Positions 16,417 through 25,567 are shown, numbered from the stretch's first letter. The stretch: DNA of 58,888 bases from Verrucomicrobiota bacterium (GCA_026398275.1 JAPLTF010000044.1:1-58888); one strand, 5' to 3'. The notes: generated from the letters alone by a model not told the origin. A program made the numbers and translations.

Positions 16417-17988
16417 ATGCTTCCGATCTCTCCCTTCCAAGCCTCTGCTTCCACTTGTTCCCGCTCCATGCACCTGGCCGGGCTCGCGGCCATCATCCTC
16501 TGCGCGGCCTCGCAGTGGGCCTCTGCGGCCGACGGCGAGTGGAGCAGCCCGGACAGCGGGAGGTGGAGCACGCCGGGAAAATGGGCGTCCAATGCGGTCG
16601 CCGATGGCGCGGGGTTCACCGCCAAGTTCGACGGCAATCCCCCCGAAAGCGGGCTGACGGTCACGCTCGATTCTCCGCGGACGATCGGGCACCTGATCTT
16701 CGCCGATTCGACGGACGCTCCGGGCGAGTCGTGGAGACTGCGGGGAGATACCGCCGCCGGAAACACACTCACGCTGGCCGGTCCCTCGCCAAGCATTTTT
16801 GTGGAAAAGATGGCACCCCAGCGGAATATCATCCTGGATGTCGATCTGGCAGGCACCGGGGGCTTCATAAAAACAGGGCCGGGCGTGTTAAACGTGGTAG
16901 CACGCACCACTTGCACCGGACCAATCCTGATCGAGGACGGGGCCGTTTGTATCGGTCTCCCCGCGGGCTCGTTCTTTGACGAAGGCACGCAGGCCGGGAC
17001 AATCACGATCAACAACTCCGGCCTCCTCTTCTTCAACAGGAGCAATGTCTTTGGCAGCGGCGACTCTCCGGTCGCCATCACGATCAATGCCGGCGCGATC
17101 GTGAGTAACCACAACGTTCATAACGCGCTGAACAACCTCCACCTCAACGGCGGCAGGCTCTTCGCGCAGGGCGGGCAGGATGGCGGATCGCAGGCCTTCG
17201 CGCTTGTCGGGACCGTGGCGGTCGGCGGGGGGGACGCTTCCAGCATCGACTCCAGCCCCGCCTACAACAGTTGGACCGGCATCCACCTGGGCTCGACGGC
17301 GGCGGCCGATTTCGCCACCACGTTCGAGGTGGCGGACGTCACGGGTTCCCCTGCTGCGGACCTCACGGTATCCGCCGTGCTCATGAGTGCCTGGGGAGCC
17401 GAGGCCGCCGGCGACCTCACCAAGACCGGCCCCGGGACGATGGCTCTCTCGGCCGCCAATACCTACGGGGGGAACACGGCCATCGCGGCGGGCACGCTCG
17501 CGCTTGTCGGAGAGGGTTCGATCTCCTCCTCTTCCGGCATCAGCATTGCGCGCGGGGCGACATGGGATGTCTCGGGGGCGACCGGGGGGGGCACCGTGGC
17601 CAGCGGCCAGAAGCTCTCGGGCGAGGGCCGGGTTGTCGGCAGCATGACATTCGCCGCAGGCTCCCAACTCTCCCTTGGCCCCGGCCCTCTCACCTTCGCC
17701 GGCGAACTCACGCTTTCGCCGGGCAGCATGACCGAAATCCACCTGCCTGCCGGCGGAAAACCCGAGGCGGTCGCGGGCGGCCCCGCCGCACGGAAGATCC
17801 AATTCGGAGGCACCCTCGCCCTCGTATTCCCCGAGGGATTCTCCACCGCCGGAACCACCAAGCTGTTTGATTTCAAATCGGGAGACAAAAATTTTGAGGT
17901 GGTCAAGGCAACCGGCCTGGCACCCGGCTTCGCCGCCCGCTTCGATCCGCTCACCGGGTCTGTTTCCGTGGTCCCCGCCGCAAGGTAG
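16417..17988 (+). CDS. Exported autotransporter-associated beta-strand-repeat protein
   Basis: The 523-residue protein has a signal peptide ending near ASAADGEW (about residue 39). The body is a beta-helix with PATR-type repeats such as GAEAAGDLTKTGPGTMALSA followed by ANTYGGNTAIAAGTLAL. Unlike the protein at 4582-7035 it has no PEP-CTERM tail; it ends SVVPAAR. Some unlinked anchoring, or release, must be assumed. An ATG at 16471 would also give a signal peptide. Function is unknown; by position it may serve as a surface scaffold or glycan binder. Confidence 0.75.
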   Translation: MLPISPFQASASTCSRSMHLAGLAAIILCAASQWASAADGEWSSPDSGRWSTPGKWASNAVADGAGFTAKFDGNPPESGLTVTLDSPRTIGHLIFADSTDAPGESWRLRGDTAAGNTLTLAGPSPSIFVEKMAPQRNIILDVDLAGTGGFIKTGPGVLNVVARTTCTGPILIEDGAVCIGLPAGSFFDEGTQAGTITINNSGLLFFNRSNVFGSGDSPVAITINAGAIVSNHNVHNALNNLHLNGGRLFAQGGQDGGSQAFALVGTVAVGGGDASSIDSSPAYNSWTGIHLGSTAAADFATTFEVADVTGSPAADLTVSAVLMSAWGAEAAGDLTKTGPGTMALSAANTYGGNTAIAAGTLALVGEGSISSSSGISIARGATWDVSGATGGGTVASGQKLSGEGRVVGSMTFAAGSQLSLGPGPLTFAGELTLSPGSMTEIHLPAGGKPEAVAGGPAARKIQFGGTLALVFPEGFSTAGTTKLFDFKSGDKNFEVVKATGLAPGFAARFDPLTGSVSVVPAAR

Positions 17989-18177
17989 CCCCCTCTCCGG
18001 CATGGTCGAACAAAAACCAATGATCCCACCGCTCCAACCCTCAAGACATCAACCCGTGGAAGGGCTTCCCGGCAAGCGGCGCGATGGTGCTCCTGCCTGC
18101 TGCGACGGCCACATCGCCAGCATGAAACATGAGGATGCGGCGGCCAGCTTCACCGCTCTCCCAGGGCTGCCCCTGCC

Positions 18178-19617
18178 ATGATCCAACCGGGGGAGCCGCA
18201 GCACCAAGGCGGCGCACATGTCACCGCCGCGGCCGACCGGGTGCCCCTTGGTATCAAGTTCGGCTATGCCAGCGGCGGCATGGCCTACAACCTGATGATC
18301 AACGGCGTGGGAACCCTCGCGCAGTTCGTGCTCACCCTGGCTCTCGGAGTGAATCCCGCCATGGTTGGGCTGGCGCTCGCCATCCCGCGGTTCCTGGATG
18401 CCTTCGCCGATCCGGTCATCGGCGGCATCTCCGACAACTTCCAATCCCGCTACGGCCGCCGGAAGCCGTTCATGGTTGTGGGGGGCATCGGGGCCGGGCT
18501 GACCTTCGCGCTGATGTGGATGATGCCCCACGGCTGGTCCGGTAACGCCTACTTTTGGTGGTTCCTCCTCATATCGATCATTTTCTTCCTGTTCGCGAGT
18601 CTCTTTGGCATCCCCTGGAGCGCGCTGGGATTTTCCCTCACGCCGGACTACGACGAGCGCACCCGGCTGATGGCGTTCAACTCCTTCTGGTGCTCGGTTG
18701 CGCTGCTGACCATCCCCTGGCTGTATGCCGCGACGCAAATGTCGGTGTTTGCCGACACGCTTCAAGGGGCCAAATGGGTCGGCATTGTCATGGGCATCTG
18801 CATGACCGCGCTCGCCCTGGTCTCCGCCTTCAAATGCCATGAGCGAGTGGTGTCGAAGACGGAGCGGGAGAAGCCCCCCACCGTCATGCACCAGATCGGC
18901 AGCACGCTGAAAAACCGGCCATTCCTCATCCTTTCCATCGTCGTCTTCCTGATGTGCCTGGGCGCTTTCAGCACCTCGAGCCTGACCCCCTACATTGCCA
19001 TTTATCATATTTATGGTGGCGCGGAAAAACCAGCATCCATCCTGCTTGGCTGGGGGGGCACGGCTTGGCAGGCAGGCAGCCTGGCTTTTGTGTTCATCGT
19101 GGGCGCGGCGGGCGTGCGCCTCGGCAAGAAGTCGGCGCTGGTGCTTTTCCTGGCCTGCTCGGTGGTCGGCTGCCTGCTCAAGTGGGTGTGCTATTCGCCC
19201 GCGCATCCTTATCTGTTTCTGATCCCGTCTCTGTTCCTTGCGCTCGGCTTCTGCGCACTTTGGACCCTCACCACCTCCATGATGGCCGATGTCTGCGACC
19301 TTCTGGAGCTGGAGACAGGCATGCGCAACGAGGCAACGCTCGGGGCGATCTACGGCTGGATCATGAAGCTCGGCACCACGCTCGCTTTCACTCTCTCGGG
19401 ATTCATCCTCAATGCCACGGGCTTTGACATCGCGCTCGGCACCACCCAACCGGAGCGGACAATCTTTCTGATGCGCGTGCTTGATCTCGGGCTCCCCACC
19501 GTGAGCATCGCCGGGGCGATCCTCCTCACGTGCTTCTATCCGATCAACGAAGCCCGTGCGCGCACGATCCGCGAAGAGTTGGAAAAGCGCCGCGGCACCC
19601 TTGCGGAGGTGAGTTGA
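18178..19617 (+). CDS. GPH-family sugar:cation symporter (MFS, MelB-like)
   Basis: The 479-residue protein has about 12 membrane helices. The N-terminal part carries GPH features: an acidic helix II region IPRFLDAFADPVIGGISDNF and the basic loop RYGRRKPFM. Members couple uptake of galactosides, glucuronides or pentosides to Na+ or H+. In this setting it most likely imports the oligosaccharides or monosaccharides released by the neighbouring hydrolases. The ATG at 18178 is preceded by a region without a convincing gene (17989-18177). Confidence 0.9.
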   Translation: MIQPGEPQHQGGAHVTAAADRVPLGIKFGYASGGMAYNLMINGVGTLAQFVLTLALGVNPAMVGLALAIPRFLDAFADPVIGGISDNFQSRYGRRKPFMVVGGIGAGLTFALMWMMPHGWSGNAYFWWFLLISIIFFLFASLFGIPWSALGFSLTPDYDERTRLMAFNSFWCSVALLTIPWLYAATQMSVFADTLQGAKWVGIVMGICMTALALVSAFKCHERVVSKTEREKPPTVMHQIGSTLKNRPFLILSIVVFLMCLGAFSTSSLTPYIAIYHIYGGAEKPASILLGWGGTAWQAGSLAFVFIVGAAGVRLGKKSALVLFLACSVVGCLLKWVCYSPAHPYLFLIPSLFLALGFCALWTLTTSMMADVCDLLELETGMRNEATLGAIYGWIMKLGTTLAFTLSGFILNATGFDIALGTTQPERTIFLMRVLDLGLPTVSIAGAILLTCFYPINEARARTIREELEKRRGTLAEVS

Positions 19618-19745
19618 TAAAGCACCCCGATGAACATGACCCCAGGACGATGGCTCCCGATATCCGGGAGAAAGGGAATCCGGGATCAGGACATAGGCAC
19701 TTCACCCCATGGCAAGGAATCCCGCAGAAGGTGTAGGGTCCACAC

Positions 19746-20189
19746 ATGCATACCACATACCCAAGGCGTTCCGTCACGCCGATCCGCCTCCAGATTGGTG
19801 TTGCCGGCATTTCGTTGGCCTCACTCATTTCTACTCTCTTCTCGCAGGAGGTGCCTCCGGCACCCGTGCAGACGTATCCGCAGAACCAGCCGATGCCCGC
19901 GACCCAAACCCTCTCGCCGGAAAGCCTGCAACAGCTTCTCTCTCCGATTGCCCTCTATCCGGATGCACTCATCGCCTTGATTTTGCCCGCTTCGACGGTG
20001 CCATCCGATGTGGTGCTCGCCTCTCGATTCGTTGCCTCAAACGGCGACCCGGCGCAAATTCGCAACCAGTCATGGGATAATAGCGTGCAGTCCTTGGCCA
20101 GTTATCCCGATGTCGTCATATGGATGGACAAAAATCTTGAATGGACGACCAGCCTTGGCAGGCCAGTTCCCGCAGCCGCAATCAACTGA
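19746..20189 (+). CDS. DUF3300 domain protein, N-terminal part
   Basis: The 147-residue ORF has a signal-like N-terminus and then the DUF3300 core: QQLLSPIALYPDALIALILP, PSDVVLASRF and DVVIWMDKNLEWTTSLG. DUF3300 proteins are exported, of unknown function, and usually continue for hundreds of residues with a Gln/Asn/Arg/Pro-rich tail. Here the frame stops soon after WTTSLG, while such a tail is found in another frame from 20141. A frameshift within about 20141-20189 is therefore suspected. Confidence 0.7.
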   Translation: MHTTYPRRSVTPIRLQIGVAGISLASLISTLFSQEVPPAPVQTYPQNQPMPATQTLSPESLQQLLSPIALYPDALIALILPASTVPSDVVLASRFVASNGDPAQIRNQSWDNSVQSLASYPDVVIWMDKNLEWTTSLGRPVPAAAIN

Positions 20190-21184
20190 AGCGGCAACAA
20201 GAAAACTTCCAGGCCAATTCCGGAAATGCACGGGATGCCTCGGGAGTCGTTCCTGCGAAAAGAGCCGGCGACCAGGCCCTGCGCGTTCCCAAGCCCTCGC
20301 GTGCCAACTTTGGCAAACAGAATGAGGGCAATCGTAAGGAATTGGCGACTCCACACGCCGGGCCCGACGCACAAACTCCCCCCGTGGTTAAGTCAAAAAA
20401 CCCGCTTCAGCCCACCACAGCTCCCGATGTGGCCGGTCAGCAGGGGAAGCCGCGGATCAAGCCCAACAATTCCTCTGCTGGTCAAAACGTGAACAGACAC
20501 GGGCAGCAAACGGAGAAAACTTCCGCGCAACCTGTGCCATCCACCGTTCCGACTCCTCAAAATCCTGCACCGGGCCAACTCGGAGGAGATCCTGCAGCCA
20601 GCAGCTCCAAAAACAAACGGGGAACGCCTCCGGGCACTTCCGCAAGGTTGCCTCAGACAACAATGGCCCCGGCAGTGGATCAAAACGGGCGGACACAATC
20701 TCCCGCTTCGCAGGCGGCATCGAGTGGAAAACGCAACCAGCACCCGGTTTCTCCGTCCCAGCTACAAACCACTCCGACCGCAAACCCTGTCCAGGCAACA
20801 AGCGCTCCCGTGGGGAATAGTGCCATCCGCAAAAACAAAAACGCAGATCGGCCAAGCAATCCGCCGGTCAAACCACAAAGCGCTCAGCCTGCGCCGGCGA
20901 ACAATCAGCGGCAGCAAAGGCCTCAAGTGCAGGCGACCAGGCCGCAGCAACCACCCCAGCCACCAAATCAGAACAACTCCAGGAACAAGGCCAACATCCC
21001 AGCCCCCGTCCCCCGGCAGCAACCTCAGCAACAGAGACCCCAGTCTCAGCCTCAGCAGAAACCCGCCAAGCATCAGGAGCAAAAGGCCGCACCACCGGCC
21101 CAGAAGAAAAATCCCGCGCAAGCGGCAGCACCTGCGCCCCAAAGCACGCCATCGGCGAAGAAGTCCGACAAGAAGAAGGACTAG
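20141..21184 (+). CDS. Low-complexity Gln/Pro/Asn/Lys-rich protein, probable DUF3300 tail
   Basis: The 347-residue frame overlaps the DUF3300 ORF by 49 nt. It has no signal peptide, no folded domain that I can recognise, and is dominated by Gln, Pro, Asn, Ala, Lys and Ser, ending SAKKSDKKKD. This composition is expected for the disordered C-terminal half of DUF3300 proteins. It is most simply read as the second half of the preceding gene after a frameshift; a separately initiated protein is the alternative. Confidence 0.55.
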   Translation: MDDQPWQASSRSRNQLKRQQENFQANSGNARDASGVVPAKRAGDQALRVPKPSRANFGKQNEGNRKELATPHAGPDAQTPPVVKSKNPLQPTTAPDVAGQQGKPRIKPNNSSAGQNVNRHGQQTEKTSAQPVPSTVPTPQNPAPGQLGGDPAASSSKNKRGTPPGTSARLPQTTMAPAVDQNGRTQSPASQAASSGKRNQHPVSPSQLQTTPTANPVQATSAPVGNSAIRKNKNADRPSNPPVKPQSAQPAPANNQRQQRPQVQATRPQQPPQPPNQNNSRNKANIPAPVPRQQPQQQRPQSQPQQKPAKHQEQKAAPPAQKKNPAQAAAPAPQSTPSAKKSDKKKD

Positions 21185-21320
21185 ACCAAGCAGAGCTTGG
21201 GTCATCCATGGTGGGGTTTTACCCCATTGGAGAGTCCCATTTCATCTCGTATCGGTATCCCACCGTGAAAACCTTGTTTACTTCTGAGGTGATAGCCGAT
21301 CCGAACAGGGGCACCAAACC

Positions 21321-21755
21321 ATGCACGATACCAAACTGACCAGGCTGACCACCGCGCTCGCCAGTCGCATTCTGAGCCTGACGGAATCCAACCGGGAACT
21401 GGAGTTGGGGCTCGCCCGTCACGAGGTCGTCAACCGATCCCTCGAGATCGAGGGAAAGAAGGCCGATCTGCTCCTCCAGGAATCCCGCCACCTGCGGAAG
21501 CACTTGCAGGAAATGGCCCGGCAGATTTTGACCGTGAAGGAGGAAGGGCGCAAGAAAATGAGCCTCCGTCTGCAGGATGAAATCGTCCAGACGCTCGAAG
21601 GCATCCACCTTCGCCTGCTGGTCTTGAGCAAGGAGGTCACTGCCAGCGACGAGAACTTCAAGAAAGAGATCGCCATCACCCAGAAGCTGGTGCGACAATC
21701 TGCCAAGGTGATCAACGGTTTTGCCCGTGAGTGCGGCATCGAGTATGAAAACTAA
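21321..21755 (+). CDS. Stand-alone histidine-kinase dimerisation-domain paralogue, His replaced by Gln
   Basis: The 144-residue protein is a coiled coil (about 15-75) followed by a region aligned residue by residue with the HisKA_3 domain of the next gene: RQILTVKEEGRKKMSLRLQD against RRLLSVQEDERKRISRELHD. The phosphoacceptor His181 of the kinase corresponds to Gln85 here. The protein ends after FAREC, where the kinase continues into its ATPase domain. It cannot act as a kinase. It may form mixed dimers with the downstream kinase. Its stop overlaps the kinase start region, so the two are cotranslated. Confidence 0.7.
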   Translation: MHDTKLTRLTTALASRILSLTESNRELELGLARHEVVNRSLEIEGKKADLLLQESRHLRKHLQEMARQILTVKEEGRKKMSLRLQDEIVQTLEGIHLRLLVLSKEVTASDENFKKEIAITQKLVRQSAKVINGFARECGIEYEN

Positions 21756-22920
21756 GTTTCTAGCCTTCTTCCGCAGTTACCACGCGGCCCTGCGAAGCCA
21801 GTTGATGCACCCGTCCAGAGACGCGGACGTTCGTGCGGCCCGGAAACTGGGCCTTCGGGCACTCGAGCTTGGATTGTCCACGCATGACGTGGCGCGAATC
21901 CACGAGGAAGCCTTGCTGCGCCTCGTCCCGCCCGATACCTCGGCCCGCACAAGAAACGCGTTCATCCGGGGCGGTGTCGCGTTTTTTGGCGAAGCCTCGG
22001 AGACGATCGAGGAGAGCCGGCACGGGGCGCGGACAGCCACTGCCCGTCTGAAAAGCATTATTGGGACTCTGACCCTGCGCACGAGCGAATTGGCGGTCTC
22101 CAACAAGAAGCTGAAAAGCGAGATCCTGCAGAGGAAGTCGGTCGAAAAGTCGTTGAGAACCAGCGAACAGACCACCAGCCATCTGTTGAAAGGTTCGCAC
22201 CGCATGCAGGAGGAACTGCGCCTCCTGTCCCGCCGGCTTCTGTCCGTCCAGGAAGATGAGCGAAAACGGATCAGCCGGGAGTTGCACGATGTCGTGGCCC
22301 AGGCATTGACCGGTATCAATGTCCGGCTGGCCATGCTGAAAACCGAAACCACCGCGAGCACCGCGGACCTGCACAAGAAGATCGCAACGACGCAACGCCT
22401 CGTGCAGAAATCCGTGGAGATCGTGCATCGCTTCGCACGCGACCTGCGCCCGACGGTCTTGGATGACCTTGGACTAATCCCTGCCCTGCAATCGTATTTG
22501 AAAGTTGTCAGGGAGGAGACCGGCCTGCAGGCCGGTCTGACCGCCTTTGCCGGGGTCGAGAAACTGGATGGCGGAGCGAAGACCGCGCTCTACCGCATCG
22601 TTCAGGAGTCGCTCGCCAATGTCGTCCGGCATGCGAAGGCCAGCCGTGTGAGCGTGCGCATCGCGGATCAAAAGGGCAAAGTGTGCATGGAGATCCAGGA
22701 CGACGGAAGAGGCTTTCAAATGGAGGAGATCGCTGTCGCGGAAAGCGGGATGCATTTGGGGTTGCTCGGAATGAGGGAACGTGTGGAGATGGTCGGCGGC
22801 ACATTTTGCGTGGAGTCCGCGCCGGGCAAATCGACCACGATCCGGGTGGAGGTTCCCTATCGGCAGGTGCGAAAACGTCCGCTGAAACAACCCCAAATCC
22901 CCGCACTGGAGTGCCCATGA
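21745..22920 (+). CDS. NarL/DegS-type sensor histidine kinase
   Basis: The 391-residue protein has an N-terminal helical domain resembling the RsbU_N/RsbRD_N type (about 1-80), a coiled coil (90-160), HisKA_3 with His181 in SRELHDVVAQAL, and a HATPase_c domain (ESLANVVRHAKAS N-box, DDGRGF and GLLGMRERVEMVGG). There are no membrane helices, so it senses a cytoplasmic signal or works as a stress-response kinase. ATG 21745 overlaps the previous gene by 11 nt; ATG 21721 is possible. The stop overlaps the start of the response regulator (ATGA), its expected partner. Confidence 0.9.
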   Translation: MKTKFLAFFRSYHAALRSQLMHPSRDADVRAARKLGLRALELGLSTHDVARIHEEALLRLVPPDTSARTRNAFIRGGVAFFGEASETIEESRHGARTATARLKSIIGTLTLRTSELAVSNKKLKSEILQRKSVEKSLRTSEQTTSHLLKGSHRMQEELRLLSRRLLSVQEDERKRISRELHDVVAQALTGINVRLAMLKTETTASTADLHKKIATTQRLVQKSVEIVHRFARDLRPTVLDDLGLIPALQSYLKVVREETGLQAGLTAFAGVEKLDGGAKTALYRIVQESLANVVRHAKASRVSVRIADQKGKVCMEIQDDGRGFQMEEIAVAESGMHLGLLGMRERVEMVGGTFCVESAPGKSTTIRVEVPYRQVRKRPLKQPQIPALECP

Positions 22921-23596
22921 GAAAGATCACCGTCCTGCTCGCCGAAGACCATGCAATCGTCCGTGAAGGGCTGCGGGCTTTGTTAAATTCGGAGAAGGAT
23001 ATCGAGGTCCTTGGCGAAGCGGAAAACGGGCGCGAGGCCGTGGAGCTGACCCGGAAGCTCTGCCCTGCCGTGGTTGTCATGGACATCGCGATGCCGCTGC
23101 TGAACGGCATGGAGGCCACACGGCAGATCCTTCGATCCACCCCCGGCACAAAAGTGCTCGTCCTCTCTGCGCACAGCGATGATGCCTACGTCGAGCATGT
23201 GATGGCGCTCGGCGCTTCGGGCTATCTGGTCAAGCAAACCGCGGCGCATGCTCTCCCGGAGGCGATCCGGGAAGTCTGCAAAGGAAAAACCTTTTTCAGC
23301 CCCGACATCTCGAAGCGTCTCAACCATCATCAAAAGGCAGCCATCGACCGTGGCAAACCGGGCGCTAAAAATGAACCGGTGCACCTGACTTCGCGGGAGA
23401 TGGAGGTCCTGCGCTCATTGCCGAAGGCAAGGCCAACAAACAAACGGCCGATGAGCTTCACATCAGTATTAAAACCGTAGAGAAGCACCGGCAGAGCCTG
23501 ATGGAGAAGCTGGATATCCACGATACCGCCGGGCTCACCCGCCATGCCATCGCAGCCGGGGTCATTGAAAGCAGCGTCCAGTCAACCACGGTTTAA
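22917..23596 (+). pseudogene. NarL/LuxR-type response regulator, frameshifted before the DNA-binding domain
   Basis: The receiver domain (1-120) is intact, with the phosphoacceptor Asp56 in VVVMDIAMP and Lys in SGYLVKQ. The LuxR helix-turn-helix starts normally with LTSREMEVL, but near 23413 the frame is lost and the ORF ends at 23480. In the next frame the expected continuation is perfect: LIAEGKANKQTADELHISIK, then TVEKHRQSLMEKL, ending with TAA at 23594-23596. Adding one base would restore a protein of about 226 residues. This may be a recent mutation, a sequencing error or programmed frameshifting. Its end overlaps the convergent ABC gene by 4 nt. Confidence 0.85.
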
Positions 23597-25314
23597 ATCT
23601 CGGATATCTCGACCGTTCCATCCTTGTTCAGTTCGATGAGGTGGTCGTGAAACTCCTTGAGCGTGCTGCGGTGGCCGACGCTCACGAAGGAGATCCCCAG
23701 TTCGCGCAGGCTCAGGTAGAGGAATCGCTCGTTCTCCTCATCCAGAGAACTCGTCGCCTCGTCAAGGAACGCCAGGACGGGCTTCCGCAGGAAAATCCGG
23801 GCGAACGAGATCCGCTGCTGCTCGCCGAGCGAAAGGATGTTTGTCCAATCGATGCTGCGTCCGAAGTCTCCATCCACGCGGTCGAGCACCTCGGTGAAAT
23901 GGACCTTTTCGAGGGCGTCCCGGATGAGCTCCTCATCCGCGCCTTCCTCGCTCTGCGGATAGACGAGCTGCTCGCGCAGATTACCCAGGACCATGTAGGG
24001 ACGCTGGGAGAGGAAAATCAGGTCGTTGAGTTTTGGGCGTTCGATGCTGCCCTCGCCGCTCTGCCACAGGCCGGCGATGGTTCGCAGCAGCGAGCTCTTC
24101 CCCGTCCCGCTCGCCCCCATGATGAGGACGCTCTTGCCGGGCGGCAGGGTGAAATTTAATTTGCGCGTGAGCGTCTTGTCCGCGCCAGGTGTTTGCACGG
24201 TGAGATCCGTCAGCTTGAGGCAGGGAGCGTCCTCCTCGACCGGGGGCTGCGCATCTTTTTCCATGAGCGCGTCCTCGGCGTCGAAATCGTCGAGCTCATC
24301 CCACAGACCGCCGAGACGCTTGATGCCTGCGGCAAACGCGCTGAGGCCGTCAAACTGGGCGACGATGACGCTGAGCGCCATGAGCACCTGGGCGAACGCG
24401 CTCTCCGCCTGCGTCACCACGCCGAACTCGACCGCTCCCTGCATGAACAGCGGGCCCACGATGAGGGTCGGAATGATCAGCGCGACGTAATTGTAGCCGT
24501 TTGTGAAAAAACCGAGCGTCCGGTTCCATCCGATGATCCACATCGTATTGGCAACCACCTCGGCGAACCGGACCACCAGATCGCGGTGCTCCCGCTTCTC
24601 CCCGCGGAAGAACGCGATGCTCTCCGCGTTGTCGCGGATACGTATCAGCGAATACCGGAAATCGGCCTCCTTTTGGTATTGCTTGAAATGCAGCCCGACC
24701 AGGCGCTTTCCGATGAGGATGGACAAGCCAGTGCCGACGGCTGCAAAGACGAGCAACCCCACCGGCAATTTCCACGAGATCATCCACAGCACCCCGAGAA
24801 AGGCGCAGAGCGTGACCACCGAGTTGATCGCGGTGAGCAGATACCCGAGGACCCCGGTGGTGAACGATTTGACATCCTCTGAGATTCGCTGATCCGGATT
24901 GTCCACCCGGTTCGAGCTGCGGAGGCGGTAGTAGGCCCGGTTGAAAAAATACCGCTTGACCAGCAGGTGGGTCATCCATTGGCGCCACAGGAGCGAGAGG
25001 CGCTCGGCGGTATATCGATAGAACACGCCGACCGGAACGGCGAGGGCAAATGCGGAGAGGTAGATCCAGAGGTTGCGGTAGAAGGCGGGCGGATCACGCT
25101 GCGACAGCGACGTGATGAAATTCCGCCCCGCGTAGCTCACGAACACCTGAACAACGCCGACCGCCAGGCAAAGCGCGAACATGGCAAACACCAACACCCG
25201 GGTCTCGCGCCGGTTCCCAGTGATGAAAAACGCCTTCCCCAGCTGTGCCAGCCTCCTGAGAACGCCGAGATGCGGAGTTGGCGTGCCGGAGGAGTCTTCA
25301 GGCGCACCACTCAT
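23593..25314 (-). CDS. SbmA/BacA/YddA-like ABC transporter (fused permease-ATPase)
   Basis: The 573-residue protein has an N-terminal transmembrane domain of the ABC_membrane_2 type (about 35-340, with RISEDVKSFTTGVLGYLL) and a C-terminal ATPase: Walker A GASGTGKSS, signature LSLGEQQR, Walker B VLAFLDEATSS and switch His in SVGHRST. Relatives move vitamin B12, bleomycin-type or antimicrobial peptides, or long-chain acyl-CoA. Substrate here is unknown. It is followed upstream on the same strand by a small membrane protein gene 25 nt away, probably in the same transcript. Confidence 0.9.
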   Translation of the reverse strand: MSGAPEDSSGTPTPHLGVLRRLAQLGKAFFITGNRRETRVLVFAMFALCLAVGVVQVFVSYAGRNFITSLSQRDPPAFYRNLWIYLSAFALAVPVGVFYRYTAERLSLLWRQWMTHLLVKRYFFNRAYYRLRSSNRVDNPDQRISEDVKSFTTGVLGYLLTAINSVVTLCAFLGVLWMISWKLPVGLLVFAAVGTGLSILIGKRLVGLHFKQYQKEADFRYSLIRIRDNAESIAFFRGEKREHRDLVVRFAEVVANTMWIIGWNRTLGFFTNGYNYVALIIPTLIVGPLFMQGAVEFGVVTQAESAFAQVLMALSVIVAQFDGLSAFAAGIKRLGGLWDELDDFDAEDALMEKDAQPPVEEDAPCLKLTDLTVQTPGADKTLTRKLNFTLPPGKSVLIMGASGTGKSSLLRTIAGLWQSGEGSIERPKLNDLIFLSQRPYMVLGNLREQLVYPQSEEGADEELIRDALEKVHFTEVLDRVDGDFGRSIDWTNILSLGEQQRISFARIFLRKPVLAFLDEATSSLDEENERFLYLSLRELGISFVSVGHRSTLKEFHDHLIELNKDGTVEISEI

Positions 25315-25339
25315 GTTGTGGAATCAGGAGTGCCGGCGT

Positions 25340-25555
25340 TCAGGCGGAGCGTGGTTTGACGAGCAGCAGGACGATCCCCCCGACCAGCGCAAAAGCACCG
25401 GCGACCGGAGGGATGAAGTGCGTGTCCACGGTCTCAATTTCCATGCCGAGAAACCGGATCGGTTGGCCCGGGGTTGTGAACGTGATGCCCGAATAGGCGA
25501 GCACCACGATCCCGACGGTGATGAGCAGCGCGGAAACGATTGTCTTAACGTTCAT
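25340..25555 (-). CDS. Small two-helix membrane protein
   Basis: The 71-residue protein has two membrane helices (IVSALLITVGIVVLAYSGI and about 50-66, FALVGGIVLLLV) joined by a short polar loop. It resembles DUF3185-type small membrane proteins, which often sit beside envelope stress genes. No function is known. It lies between the ABC exporter and two other very small envelope genes on the same strand. Confidence 0.7.
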   Translation of the reverse strand: MNVKTIVSALLITVGIVVLAYSGITFTTPGQPIRFLGMEIETVDTHFIPPVAGAFALVGGIVLLLVKPRSA

Positions 25556-25567
25556 GAACCGGTCCCC

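Noticed and set aside
18002-18181. 59-codon ORF overlapping the symporter start by ATGA
   Set aside because: Although the overlap is suggestive, the sequence (Pro, Gly, Arg, Cys mix) looks like random high-G+C translation and there is no RBS or family.
18049-19449. 466-codon minus-strand open frame
   Set aside because: Antisense to the symporter gene; His/Glu/Gln-rich, no hydrophobic core or family signature.
21185-21320. Rho-independent terminator at GGGGTTTTACCCC after the DUF3300 tail
   Set aside because: The stem is short and no T-run follows; not strong enough to list.
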